64,000 nucleotides of DNA from Jatrophihabitans_A sp035248685 (lineage in GTDB: Bacteria > Actinomycetota > Actinomycetes > Mycobacteriales > Jatrophihabitantaceae), in NCBI GenBank assembly GCA_035248685.1, contig DATFHF010000050.1, positions 1 through 64,000 of the forward strand, in the 5' to 3' direction. Made by a program: the position numbers and the translations under genes. Under the pieces are notes generated by a model. The model had not been told where the DNA came from, ran no database searches, and was given only the letters and a program-made list of their open reading frames with translations. This document shows, one piece after another, positions 27,242 to 34,699 of the stretch (its first letter is position 1; every line of letters starts with the position of its first letter).

Positions 27242-27664
27242 GTGGCCAGGCTGGTCGAGAACGTCGGCCTGCTGGTGGCATGCCTGGTCTTTCTTGGCGG
27301 GCTGGCGGCCTGGCTGCTGGTGCTGATCCACCAGCGCCGGGTGGTCGCCTCCACCGGTGGCTTGCCAGTGGCGCTCAAGCGGGCCGAGCAGCGCTGGGCC
27401 AACGGTGTCGGACGTTACGTGGGGGACGAGCTGATCTGGTACCGGACGCTGTCGCTGTCACCGGCGGCCGCCATGCGATTGCCCCGCACCGAACTGAGCG
27501 TGGTTTCGACCCGGGCCTGGAACCCGAACCGGGACATGGCATTGCGGCCGAACCTGATGATCGCCGAGTGCCGGCTGCGTGGTGATGACCTGAGTTTGGG
27601 CTTTCCGGATAACGGGTTGACCGGATTCCTGTCCTGGCTGGAGGCCTCGGCACCTCGTTTTTAA
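27242..27664 (+). CDS. DUF2550 family membrane protein
   Basis: 140 aa. One N-terminal membrane span (VGLLVACLVFLGGLAAWLLVLI) followed by a basic cytosolic domain (GRYVGDELIWYRTLSLSPAAAMRLPRTEL). Its size, sequence style and position just after atpC identify the DUF2550 family of actinobacteria; no function known. GTG 27242 is supported by GGAGGCGAGCAG upstream. Convergent with the adenosyltransferase, 11 nt apart, with a direct repeat TAACTGCTC (27662, 27677) between or at the two stops. Confidence 0.85.
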   Translation: MARLVENVGLLVACLVFLGGLAAWLLVLIHQRRVVASTGGLPVALKRAEQRWANGVGRYVGDELIWYRTLSLSPAAAMRLPRTELSVVSTRAWNPNRDMALRPNLMIAECRLRGDDLSLGFPDNGLTGFLSWLEASAPRF

Positions 27665-27675
27665 CTGCTCTGCTT

Positions 27676-28272
27676 CTAACTGCTCGCGGTTGGCCCACTG
27701 CCGGCCGGGCCGCCGGGTTGCCACAGCACGTCCTCGCCGCGGTTCGCGCAGCGCGCCAGGATGAACAGCAGGTCCGACAACCGGTTCAGGTATTGGGCCG
27801 CCAGCGGATTGCTGTGCTCGGGGTCGGCCTCCAGCAACGCCCAGGTGCTGCGTTCGGCCCGCCGGGCGACCGTGCGGGCCACATGCAGCAGCGCCGCACC
27901 GGGTGTGCCGCCGGGCAGGATGAAGCTGTTCAGCTTGCCGAGCTGGGCGTTGAACTCGTCGCACCAGCCTTCCAGCCGGCTCACGTAGTCCGCGGTGATC
28001 CGCAGCGGCGGGAGTTCCGGATCCGGCCGCACCGGCGTACACAGATCGGCGCCGACATCGAACAGGTCGTTCTGTACCTGCGCCAGTACCGCGACGATCT
28101 CCGCGTCCAGCTCACCCAGGGCCACCGCGACGCCGATTGCCGCGTTGGTCTCGTCCGAATCGGCAAAGGCGGCGACCCGCACGTCGGTCTTGGCCACCCG
28201 GCTGAGGTCGCCGAGCGCGGTGCTGCCGGTGTCGCCGGTTCGGGTGTAGATGCGGGTCAGATGGACGGCCAT
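27676..28272 (-). CDS. Cob(I)alamin adenosyltransferase (PduO/MMAB type)
   Basis: Transfers adenosyl from ATP to cob(I)alamin to make coenzyme B12. 198 aa: ATP-binding N-terminus RIYTRTGDTGSTALGD (7-22), FADSDETNAAIG, QNDLFDVGADL, FILPGGTPGAALLHVARTVARRAER and the C-terminal NRLSDLLFILARCANRGED. This is the PduO family. It can supply cofactor for the B12-dependent mutase encoded at 29666-31690. Confidence 0.94.
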   Translation of the reverse strand: MAVHLTRIYTRTGDTGSTALGDLSRVAKTDVRVAAFADSDETNAAIGVAVALGELDAEIVAVLAQVQNDLFDVGADLCTPVRPDPELPPLRITADYVSRLEGWCDEFNAQLGKLNSFILPGGTPGAALLHVARTVARRAERSTWALLEADPEHSNPLAAQYLNRLSDLLFILARCANRGEDVLWQPGGPAGSGPTASS

Positions 28273-28309
28273 GGCCTCAATGTAAGCGCCGGCACCGACA
28301 ACCGCCGGT

Positions 28310-28612
28310 TCATCGCAGCAACTGCTCGGCTCGGTCGAGATCCTGGGCGAACACCAGCACGTCGTAGTGCTCGCGGTCCAGCCGCGATACCGAGCACCGG
28401 ATGCCCTGGCTGGACAGCAGGTTCTTCACCCGCAGTGCCTCGGTGCGAGGGGTCGCTGTCCGAATCGGCCGTAGCAGGCCGAGGTCCGCGCCCGGGCCGG
28501 ACTGCGGACGGCCGGTGCGTGGTCGCGACGGCGTGAATACCCAACGCATGATGAGCATCAGGACAACGATGATGCCGGCCGCCCAGAACAGGATGCCGAG
28601 ATCGAAGCCCAT
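28310..28612 (-). CDS. Small membrane protein with DUF2007-like C-terminus
   Basis: 100 aa. One membrane span (GILFWAAGIIVVLMLIMRWVF, ~6-26), a Pro/Arg linker, then ALRVKNLLSSQGIRCSVSRLDREHYDVLVFAQDLDRAEQLL, which resembles the 'putative signal transducing' DUF2007 fold (ligand-like loop, then E/D-x-x-R-A-x-x-L-L helix). ATG 28612 has GAGAGG 8 nt upstream; GTG 28621 is possible. Its ribosome site is immediately next to the 18-bp dispersed repeat. Function unknown. Confidence 0.7.
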   Translation of the reverse strand: MGFDLGILFWAAGIIVVLMLIMRWVFTPSRPRTGRPQSGPGADLGLLRPIRTATPRTEALRVKNLLSSQGIRCSVSRLDREHYDVLVFAQDLDRAEQLLR

Positions 28613-28625
28613 TCGGCTCACCTCT

Positions 28626-28643
28626 CTTCGCGCGAGCGCTCAT
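28626..28643 (-). repeat. Dispersed 18-bp repeat, copy A
   Basis: On the minus strand it reads ATGAGCGCTCGCGCGAAG and continues GAGAGG, which is the ribosome site of the next minus-strand gene. A second block, GAGCGAGGTGCCGGGG on the minus strand, precedes it directly (28644-28659). Identical 18-mers occur at 54122-54139 and 61515-61532. Confidence 0.8.
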
Positions 28644-28758
28644 CCCCGGCACCTCGCTCGGCTCGCACCGCGGTTACCAGCTATCGTGCCCGAGAACCCG
28701 CTCAGCGGACCAGCCGGGCGCATCGGCCCGGCAATCAGCGCATGGAGGAGACAGCCAG

Positions 28759-29607
28759 ATGGCGCAGCGGATAGCGGTTATCGGCGCGGGCCTGATGGGT
28801 TCGGGCATCGCCCAGGTCTCGGCGGTGGCCGGCCTGGATGTGGTGATGCGCGACGTCACCGAGCAGGCGGTGCAGGCCGGCCTGGCCGGAATCGAGAAGT
28901 CGCTGACCAGGTTCGCGAACAAGGGCACCATCAGCTCCGACGAGGTTGCCGCCGCACTCGGTCGGATCACCACGACCACCGATCTGTCGGCGGCCGGCGA
29001 CGCGGACGTGGTTGTCGAGGCCGTGTTCGAGAGCCTGGACGTCAAGCGGCAGCTGTTCACCGACCTGGACCGGATTTGCCGGCCGGGCGCGATATTGGCG
29101 TCCAACACCTCGGCGATTCCGATTACCCAGATCGCCGCTGCCACCGACCGTCCGGAGGCGGTGGTCGGCACGCACTTCTTCTCCCCGGTGCCGATGATGG
29201 CGCTGTGCGAGTTGGTGCGCGGCTACAAGACCTCGGACGAGACGCTGGCCACCGCTCGTGCCTTCGCCGAGCAGGTCGGCAAGACCTGCATCGTGGTGAA
29301 CCGGGACGTCGCCGGCTTCGTCACCACCAGGCTGATTGCGGTACTGGCCAACGAGGCGGTCCGGCTGCTGGAGACCGGCGTGGCCACCGCCGAGGACATC
29401 GACACCGCCTGCCGGCTCGGCTTCGGACACGCGATGGGCCCGCTGGCCACCCTGGATCTGACCGGCGTGGACATCATGCGGCACGCGTCGGACAACATCT
29501 ACGCCGACACCCGTGACCCGAAGTTCGCGCCGCCGGAGCTGATGTCGCGGATGGTGCTGGCCGGCGACCTGGGCCGCAAGACCGGCCAGGGTTTCTACAA
29601 ATACTGA
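28759..29607 (+). CDS. 3-hydroxybutyryl-CoA dehydrogenase
   Basis: NAD(P)-dependent oxidation/reduction of 3-hydroxyacyl-CoA (short chain), 282 aa. Rossmann motif VIGAGLMGSGIAQ (7-19), SNTSAIPIT, catalytic His in THFFSPVPMM (~137), conserved Glu in CELVRG, and C-terminal DIMRHASDNIYADTRD, ending GRKTGQGFYKY. ATG 28759 has GGAGGAGA upstream. It lies next to ethylmalonyl-CoA mutase, so it probably links acetoacetyl-CoA and crotonyl-CoA metabolism. Confidence 0.94.
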   Translation: MAQRIAVIGAGLMGSGIAQVSAVAGLDVVMRDVTEQAVQAGLAGIEKSLTRFANKGTISSDEVAAALGRITTTTDLSAAGDADVVVEAVFESLDVKRQLFTDLDRICRPGAILASNTSAIPITQIAAATDRPEAVVGTHFFSPVPMMALCELVRGYKTSDETLATARAFAEQVGKTCIVVNRDVAGFVTTRLIAVLANEAVRLLETGVATAEDIDTACRLGFGHAMGPLATLDLTGVDIMRHASDNIYADTRDPKFAPPELMSRMVLAGDLGRKTGQGFYKY

Positions 29608-29665
29608 CCTGCGAACTGAGCCACATCGGCACGCGCCGATGACGCCGGTGCGCGACACTCGCAGC

Positions 29666-31690
29666 ATGGGCACTTCGACGCGAGGTGAGCGCGACCGGCC
29701 GTGGGTGATGCGGACCTACGCCGGCCATTCCAGCCCGGCCGAGTCCAACGCGCTGTACCGGCGCAACCTGGCCAAGGGCCAGACCGGGTTATCGGTGGCC
29801 TTCGACCTGCCGACCCAGACCGGTTATGACCCGGATGCCGAACTGGCACGGGGCGAAGTAGGCAAGGTGGGCGTCCCGATCGCGCACCTGGGTGATCTGC
29901 GCGCGCTGTTCGAGGGCATCCCGCTGGAGCGGATGAACACCTCGATGACCATCAACGCCCCGGCGATGTGGTTGCTGGCGTTGTATCTGGTGGTCGCCGA
30001 GGAACATGCCGCCGCTGCCGGGCTGGATCCGGCGATCGCCCGCGGTCAGCTCACTGGCACCACCCAGAACGACATCGTGAAGGAGTACCTGTCCCGTGGC
30101 ACGTTCATCTTTCCGCCGGCACCGTCGCTGCGACTGATCACCGACCTGATCGCCTACACGGTCACCGAGGTGCCGAAGTGGAATCCGATCAACATCTGCA
30201 GCTATCACCTCCAGGAGGCCGGCGCCACCCCCGTCCAAGAGGTTTCGTTCGCGCTGTGCACGGCAATCGCGGTTCTCGACTCGGTACGGGCGAGCGGGCA
30301 GGTGCCGGCTGAGCAGTTCGGCGACGTGGTGCAGCGGATGTCGTTCTTCGTCAACGCCGGCGTCCGGTTCGTCGAAGAGATGTGCAAGATGCGGGCCTTC
30401 GGCCGGCTCTGGGACGAGATCACCGAGCAGCGCTACGGCGTTACCGATCCCGAGCAGCGGCGGTTCCGCTACGGCGTGCAGGTGAACTCGCTGGGGTTGA
30501 CCGAGGCGCAACCGGAAAACAACGTCACCCGGATCCTGTTGGAGATGCTGGCGGTGACCTTGTCGAAGGACGCCCGGGCCCGGGCGGTGCAGCTGCCGGC
30601 CTGGAACGAGGCGCTCGGGTTGCCCCGGCCGTGGGACCAGCAGTGGTCGCTGCGAATGCAGCAGGTGCTGGCCTACGAGACCGACCTGCTGGAGTACGAC
30701 GACATCTTCGACGGCTCGCCGGTGATCGAGGCCAAGGTCGTCGAGATAGCCGAGGGTGCCCGGGCCGAGCTGGACAAGGTGCTGGCGATGGGCGGCGCGA
30801 TTGCCGCGGTCGAGTCGGGATACCTGAAGGCCGAGCTGGTGACATCGCTAGCGCACCGCCGACGCCGGATCGAAAGCGGTGAGGACGTCATCGTCGGGGT
30901 GAACCAGTACACCGACACCGAGCCCAATCCGTTGACCGCCGACGTCGATGGCTCGATCCAGACGCTGGATCCGGGCATCGAGGCGGCGGCGATCGAGGCG
31001 GTGAAGGCCTGGCGAGCGGCCCGGAACTCCGACGAGGTGGCGGCCTGCCTGGCCGAGCTGCGCCGGGTCGCCGGCAGCACCGAGAACCTGATGCCGGCCA
31101 CCCTGCGCTGCGCCCGGTCCGGTGTCACGACCGGCGAATGGGCCGGTGCGCTGCGCGAGGTGTTCGGGGAATACCGCGCGCCGACCGGGGTGTCCGGTGC
31201 TGTGGCCGGTGCCGACGAGCAGGCCGACCAGGAGCTGGCGGCGGTTCGCGAGCAGGTCCGGCGCACCGCGGCCGAGCTGGGTGGCCGGCTGCGCTTCCTG
31301 GTCGGCAAGCCCGGCCTGGACGGGCACTCCAACGGGGCCGAGCAGATCGCGGTGCGCGCCCGCGACGCCGGCTTCGAGGTGATCTACTCCGGGATTCGGC
31401 TTACCCCCGAGCAGATTGTGGCCGCCGCGGTCGAGGAGGACGTGCAGGTGGTGGGCCTGTCGGTGCTGTCCGGCTCGCACCTGTCGGTGGTGCCGGACGT
31501 GCTGGACGGCCTGCGCCGGGCCGGCCTGGACGATGTCGCGTTGGTGGTCGGCGGGATCGTGCCGGACGCCGACGCGGCCCGGCTGCGCGAGCTCGGGGTG
31601 GCCAGGGTGTTCACGCCCAAGGACTTTCAGCTGAGCGCGGTACTGGGCGAGGTGGTCTCGGCGATCCGCGAGGCCCGGCAGCTGGCCTAA
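29666..31690 (+). CDS. ecm: Ethylmalonyl-CoA mutase (MeaA family), B12-dependent
   Basis: Radical rearrangement of (2R)-ethylmalonyl-CoA to methylsuccinyl-CoA. 674 aa from ATG 29666 (MGTSTRGERDRPWVMRTYAGHS), chosen by similarity to MeaA N-termini; ATG 29639 is also in frame and neither has a good ribosome site. A catalytic barrel (GLSVAFDLPTQTGYDPD; TGTTQNDIVKEYLSRGT) runs to ~510, then the cobalamin domain with GLDGHSNGAEQIA (~550), giving the lower axial His, VVGLSVLSGSHLSV and VVGGIVPD. MeaA-type sequences lack the small MutA partner, as here. The subgroup call over methylmalonyl-CoA mutase rests on overall resemblance to MeaA and on ccr in the same region. Confidence 0.88.
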   Translation: MGTSTRGERDRPWVMRTYAGHSSPAESNALYRRNLAKGQTGLSVAFDLPTQTGYDPDAELARGEVGKVGVPIAHLGDLRALFEGIPLERMNTSMTINAPAMWLLALYLVVAEEHAAAAGLDPAIARGQLTGTTQNDIVKEYLSRGTFIFPPAPSLRLITDLIAYTVTEVPKWNPINICSYHLQEAGATPVQEVSFALCTAIAVLDSVRASGQVPAEQFGDVVQRMSFFVNAGVRFVEEMCKMRAFGRLWDEITEQRYGVTDPEQRRFRYGVQVNSLGLTEAQPENNVTRILLEMLAVTLSKDARARAVQLPAWNEALGLPRPWDQQWSLRMQQVLAYETDLLEYDDIFDGSPVIEAKVVEIAEGARAELDKVLAMGGAIAAVESGYLKAELVTSLAHRRRRIESGEDVIVGVNQYTDTEPNPLTADVDGSIQTLDPGIEAAAIEAVKAWRAARNSDEVAACLAELRRVAGSTENLMPATLRCARSGVTTGEWAGALREVFGEYRAPTGVSGAVAGADEQADQELAAVREQVRRTAAELGGRLRFLVGKPGLDGHSNGAEQIAVRARDAGFEVIYSGIRLTPEQIVAAAVEEDVQVVGLSVLSGSHLSVVPDVLDGLRRAGLDDVALVVGGIVPDADAARLRELGVARVFTPKDFQLSAVLGEVVSAIREARQLA

Positions 31691-31707
31691 GCCCGATCGG
31701 GTAGGGA

Positions 31708-31713
31708 TAAGCT
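31708..31713 (+). promoter_or_regulatory. Candidate -10 element, leaderless start of nucS
   Basis: TAAGCT ends exactly 6 nt before GTG 31720, and no ribosome site is present, so transcription should start at or next to the start codon. The same hexamer with the same spacing precedes the MarR gene at 47027. Confidence 0.5.
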
Positions 31714-31719
31714 CGCTCG

Positions 31720-32403
31720 GTGCGCCTGGTGATTGCTCGCTGTTCGGTCGACTACATCGGGCGGCTCACCGCCCACCTGCCGATGGCCACCAGGCTGCTG
31801 CTGGTCAAGGCGGATGGCTCGGTGCTCGTGCACTCCGACGGTGGTTCGTACAAGCCGCTGAACTGGATGTCGCCGCCCTGCAAGCTGGTCGAGGAACTGG
31901 TAACGACCGACGAGGGAATCCGCGGCAATTGGACGGTCACCAACAAGATCGGTGAGCAGCTGCTGATCACCCTGGACGAGGTGTTGCACGATTCCGCGCA
32001 CGAGCTCGGCATCGACCCGGGCCTGGTCAAGGACGGCGTGGAGGCGCACCTCCAGGCGTTGCTGGCGCTGCACATCGAGACGGTGGGCGAGGGCTACCGG
32101 CTGGTGCGGCGGGAGTATCCGACCGCGATCGGGCCGGTGGACATCATGGCCCGGGATCCGAACGGCGGCTCGGTGGCGATCGAGATCAAGCGGCGCGGTG
32201 ACATCGACGGGGTCGAGCAGCTGACCCGTTATCTAGAGCTACTCAACCGGGATCCGCTGCTGGCGCCGGTGCGTGGCATCTTCGCCGCCCAGGAGATCAA
32301 GCCGCAGGCCCGCACGCTGGCGTCGGACCGGGGCATCGAGTGCCTGGTGCTGGACTACGACGTGCTGCGCGGCATCGACAACGTCGAGGACCGGCTGTTC
32401 TGA
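31720..32403 (+). CDS. nucS: Mismatch-specific endonuclease NucS/EndoMS
   Basis: Provides post-replicative mismatch correction in actinobacteria that lack MutS/MutL. 227 aa: N-terminal beta domain (RLVIARCSVDYIGRLTAHLP) and a C-terminal RecB-like nuclease with GPVDIMARDPNGG (Asp ~137), EIKRRGDIDGVEQLTRYLELL (Glu/Lys ~155-157). It ends VEDRLF, resembling the clamp-interacting tail of NucS proteins. GTG 31720 gives the standard N-terminus. Position close downstream of the atp operon is conserved in the phylum. Confidence 0.96.
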   Translation: MRLVIARCSVDYIGRLTAHLPMATRLLLVKADGSVLVHSDGGSYKPLNWMSPPCKLVEELVTTDEGIRGNWTVTNKIGEQLLITLDEVLHDSAHELGIDPGLVKDGVEAHLQALLALHIETVGEGYRLVRREYPTAIGPVDIMARDPNGGSVAIEIKRRGDIDGVEQLTRYLELLNRDPLLAPVRGIFAAQEIKPQARTLASDRGIECLVLDYDVLRGIDNVEDRLF

Positions 32404-32439
32404 GCGAAATCTTCGGACGGCGACCGCAAGCGAATGGCC

Positions 32440-32988
32440 TCAGGGGTGTTCTGCCAGCGTCTTCGCCATCGTCCCGAAGCTACCGACACTGAAAACCCTC
32501 GTCTCGCCGATGCGTAGCTGAAGTACCAGGCGGCCGACGCCGATCTTGCCCGGCATTGGTCCGAGGTTGATTCGCTCGACCTCACCCCAGGACATGGCCA
32601 AGCCGTGATCGCCTGGTCGCTTCGGTTCAAACCTAACTCCGGTTTCGGAAAAGACCAGCTTGCCGGGTGCGGGCAATCCTCGGCGGCCACCGAAGGGATA
32701 CATCGAACCAGTGCCAGCGAAGAACTCGCCGGGCCCAAGGTGAAGCAGAATTTTGGTCTGGCGCCTGCGCTGTACCCGGAAGAACAGCGGGATTTCGACG
32801 CCCACCAGGACGAAGAGCGCACCGAGGCCCGTGAGCGCACCCGCAATGCCGGCAGAACCGAGGCTCGCCGGCAATACGACGACCATCGGCAGGACGGCTA
32901 TCGGGACGACAATAAGCAGCATGGTCTTTGTGAGGTTCGGTGGCGAAATATCCCGAGGAGGAAGCTGCGCGCTCGTCAGGCCGGTCAC
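32440..32988 (-). CDS. Hypothetical two-span membrane protein with C-terminal beta-rich domain
   Basis: 182 aa from GTG 32988. Two adjacent membrane spans (~22-40, MLLIVVPIAVLPMVVVL; ~50-71, GALTGLGALFVLVGVEIPLFF) are followed by a cytosolic domain (GEFFAGTGSMYPFGGRRGLPAPGKLVFSETGVRFEPKR...MSWGEVERINLGP) with the 'Sxxxxx W xEVxxI' style of bacterial PH-like domains. The open frame continues to 34068 antisense to the aldehyde dehydrogenase, but only this part is outside that gene. A -10 hexamer 6 nt upstream supports the chosen start. Role unknown. Confidence 0.65.
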   Translation of the reverse strand: MTGLTSAQLPPRDISPPNLTKTMLLIVVPIAVLPMVVVLPASLGSAGIAGALTGLGALFVLVGVEIPLFFRVQRRRQTKILLHLGPGEFFAGTGSMYPFGGRRGLPAPGKLVFSETGVRFEPKRPGDHGLAMSWGEVERINLGPMPGKIGVGRLVLQLRIGETRVFSVGSFGTMAKTLAEHP

Positions 32989-32994
32989 GTCAGC

Positions 32995-33000
32995 ACAGTA
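32995..33000 (-). promoter_or_regulatory. Candidate -10 element, leaderless start of the minus-strand membrane protein
   Basis: On the minus strand TACTGT lies exactly 6 nt before GTG 32988; no ribosome site is visible. It lies 93 bp from the divergent -10 of the aldehyde dehydrogenase gene. Confidence 0.45.
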
Positions 33001-33093
33001 GCCGCCGGGGTGATCCGGACGAGTGGAAATCCAGCCACGGCCTACGTGGCTAATCTTCCACTCGTTGACGTAGCGACCGCGGCTACCCGTCAG

Positions 33094-33099
33094 TAACCT
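33094..33099 (+). promoter_or_regulatory. Candidate -10 element, leaderless start of the aldehyde dehydrogenase gene
   Basis: TAACCT lies exactly 6 nt before ATG 33106 and no ribosome site is present. A TTGACG at 33065 is too far away (23 nt) to be its normal -35. Confidence 0.45.
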
Positions 33100-33105
33100 C
33101 AGGCC

Positions 33106-34578
33106 ATGACCGCTACGGCGCCCCCCACAGCGAGCTTCGACTCGGTCAACCCGGCGACCGGCGCGCTGGTCGGCAGCTTTCCACTCCACACCGAAGAAGA
33201 CGTCCGGGCCGCGGTAGCGCGAGCGAGGCCGGCCGCCAGCTGGTGGGCTGAGCTCGGCGAGCCGAAACGGCGGGAGAGGCTCAAAGCCTGGCGCCGGCTG
33301 CTGGTCGAGCGCGCCGATGAGCTGTGTGCGCTGATCACCGAGGAGAACGGCAAGCCGTCCGCCGACGCGGTCATCGAGGTCACCATCGCGACCAGCCACC
33401 TGGCCTGGGCAGCCGGCCACGCCCGCCGGGTGCTCGGGCGCCGATCGGTGTATCCGGGGCTGCTGGCGATCAATTACGCCGCCGGCTATGAGTACCTGCC
33501 GTTCGGCGTGGTGGGCGTGATCGGGCCGTGGAACTACCCGGTGCACACGCCGCTGGGTTCGATCTCCTACGCGCTGGCGGCCGGCAACGCGGTGGTCTTC
33601 AAGCCCAGCGAGTACACCCCGGCGACCGGCCGGTGGCTGGTGGAATCCTTCGCCGAAGTGGTGCCGGAGCAGCCGGTGCTTCAGCTGGTCACCGGGGACG
33701 GCCTGACCGGCGCGGCACTGTGCGCGGCCGGGGTGGACAAGCTCGCCTTCACCGGTTCGGCCGCCACCGGACGCAAGGTGCTGGCAGCCTGCGCCGGCAC
33801 ACTCACCCCGTGCGTGGTCGAGTGCGGTGGCAAGGACGCGATGATCGTGGCCGCCGACGCCGACCTCGACCAAGCAGCCGACCAGGCGGTCTGGGGCGCG
33901 ATGTCCAACGCCGGCCAGACCTGCGCCGGCGTCGAGCGGATCTACGTCGAGCAGGCGGTCTACCAGCGCTTCGCCGACAAGGTGGTGCAGCGGGCGCAAC
34001 AGCTGCGCCAGGATGAGCACTACGGCCCGATCACCATGCCCAGCCAGCTCGAGGTGATCAGCCGGCATCTGGACGAGGCGTTACAGCGAGGCGCGCAAAC
34101 GCTGATCGGTGGCCGGGACTCGATCCGGCCGCCGTACGTCGAGCCGGTGGTACTGGTCGACGTCCCGGCCGACTGCGCGGCGGCCACCGAGGAGACATTC
34201 GGACCGACCGTGACGCTGGCCGCGGTGGCCGACCTGGACGAAGCCATCCGGCTGGCGAACACGGGGGAGTACGGCCTCGGCGCCTCGGTGTTCAGCCGGC
34301 GGCACGGCCAGGCCATCGCCCGCCGGCTGACCGCGGGCATGGTGAGCATCAACTCGGTGCTCACCTACGCCTCGATCCCCGGCCTGCCCTGGGGCGGCAG
34401 CAAAGAGTCCGGGTTCGGGCGAATCCACGGTCCGGACGGCCTGCGAGAGTTTGCCCGCTCCCGGGCGATCACCTCCCGGCGTTTCTCGATTCCGCTGAAA
34501 GTGGGGACTTTCGCCCGTCCGGATAACGCAATCGGTAACTTGCAGCGGCTGGCCAAGCTGCGCTGGGGCGGCCGCTGA
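33106..34578 (+). CDS. NAD(P)-dependent aldehyde dehydrogenase family protein
   Basis: Oxidises an aldehyde to the acid, 490 aa. Class signature: GPWNYPVHTPLGSISYALAAGN (cofactor/catalytic Asn), FTGSAATGRKV, the general-base Glu in ECGGKDAMI (~237), catalytic Cys in NAGQTCAGVERI (~271), and ETFGPTVTLA. The subgroup resembles succinate-semialdehyde/long-chain ALDHs, but the substrate cannot be fixed. It stands alone between divergent and downstream genes. Confidence 0.93.
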   Translation: MTATAPPTASFDSVNPATGALVGSFPLHTEEDVRAAVARARPAASWWAELGEPKRRERLKAWRRLLVERADELCALITEENGKPSADAVIEVTIATSHLAWAAGHARRVLGRRSVYPGLLAINYAAGYEYLPFGVVGVIGPWNYPVHTPLGSISYALAAGNAVVFKPSEYTPATGRWLVESFAEVVPEQPVLQLVTGDGLTGAALCAAGVDKLAFTGSAATGRKVLAACAGTLTPCVVECGGKDAMIVAADADLDQAADQAVWGAMSNAGQTCAGVERIYVEQAVYQRFADKVVQRAQQLRQDEHYGPITMPSQLEVISRHLDEALQRGAQTLIGGRDSIRPPYVEPVVLVDVPADCAAATEETFGPTVTLAAVADLDEAIRLANTGEYGLGASVFSRRHGQAIARRLTAGMVSINSVLTYASIPGLPWGGSKESGFGRIHGPDGLREFARSRAITSRRFSIPLKVGTFARPDNAIGNLQRLAKLRWGGR

Positions 34579-34699
34579 TCGCGCCGGTACGCGCCGGTGG
34601 CCAACCGACCAGGCCTACCGGGTCGGTGCGACCGGCTCAGCGGCGATACCGTCGTGGTCAGCGCGGGGATAACAGCTAACGCCTGAGGGGAGTTCGAGG

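Noticed and set aside
28257..28652. Peptide MSARAKR-type ORF starting in the 18-bp repeat (copy A)
   Set aside because: The repeat contains ATGAGCGCTCGCGCG, so every copy appears to start an ORF; the frames differ from the downstream genes and show no coding character.
32989..34068. Minus-strand frame upstream of GTG 32988 that would make the membrane protein 542 aa
   Set aside because: The extra 360 residues are antisense to the aldehyde dehydrogenase and have no hydrophobic or domain pattern; a -10 hexamer supports the shorter start.
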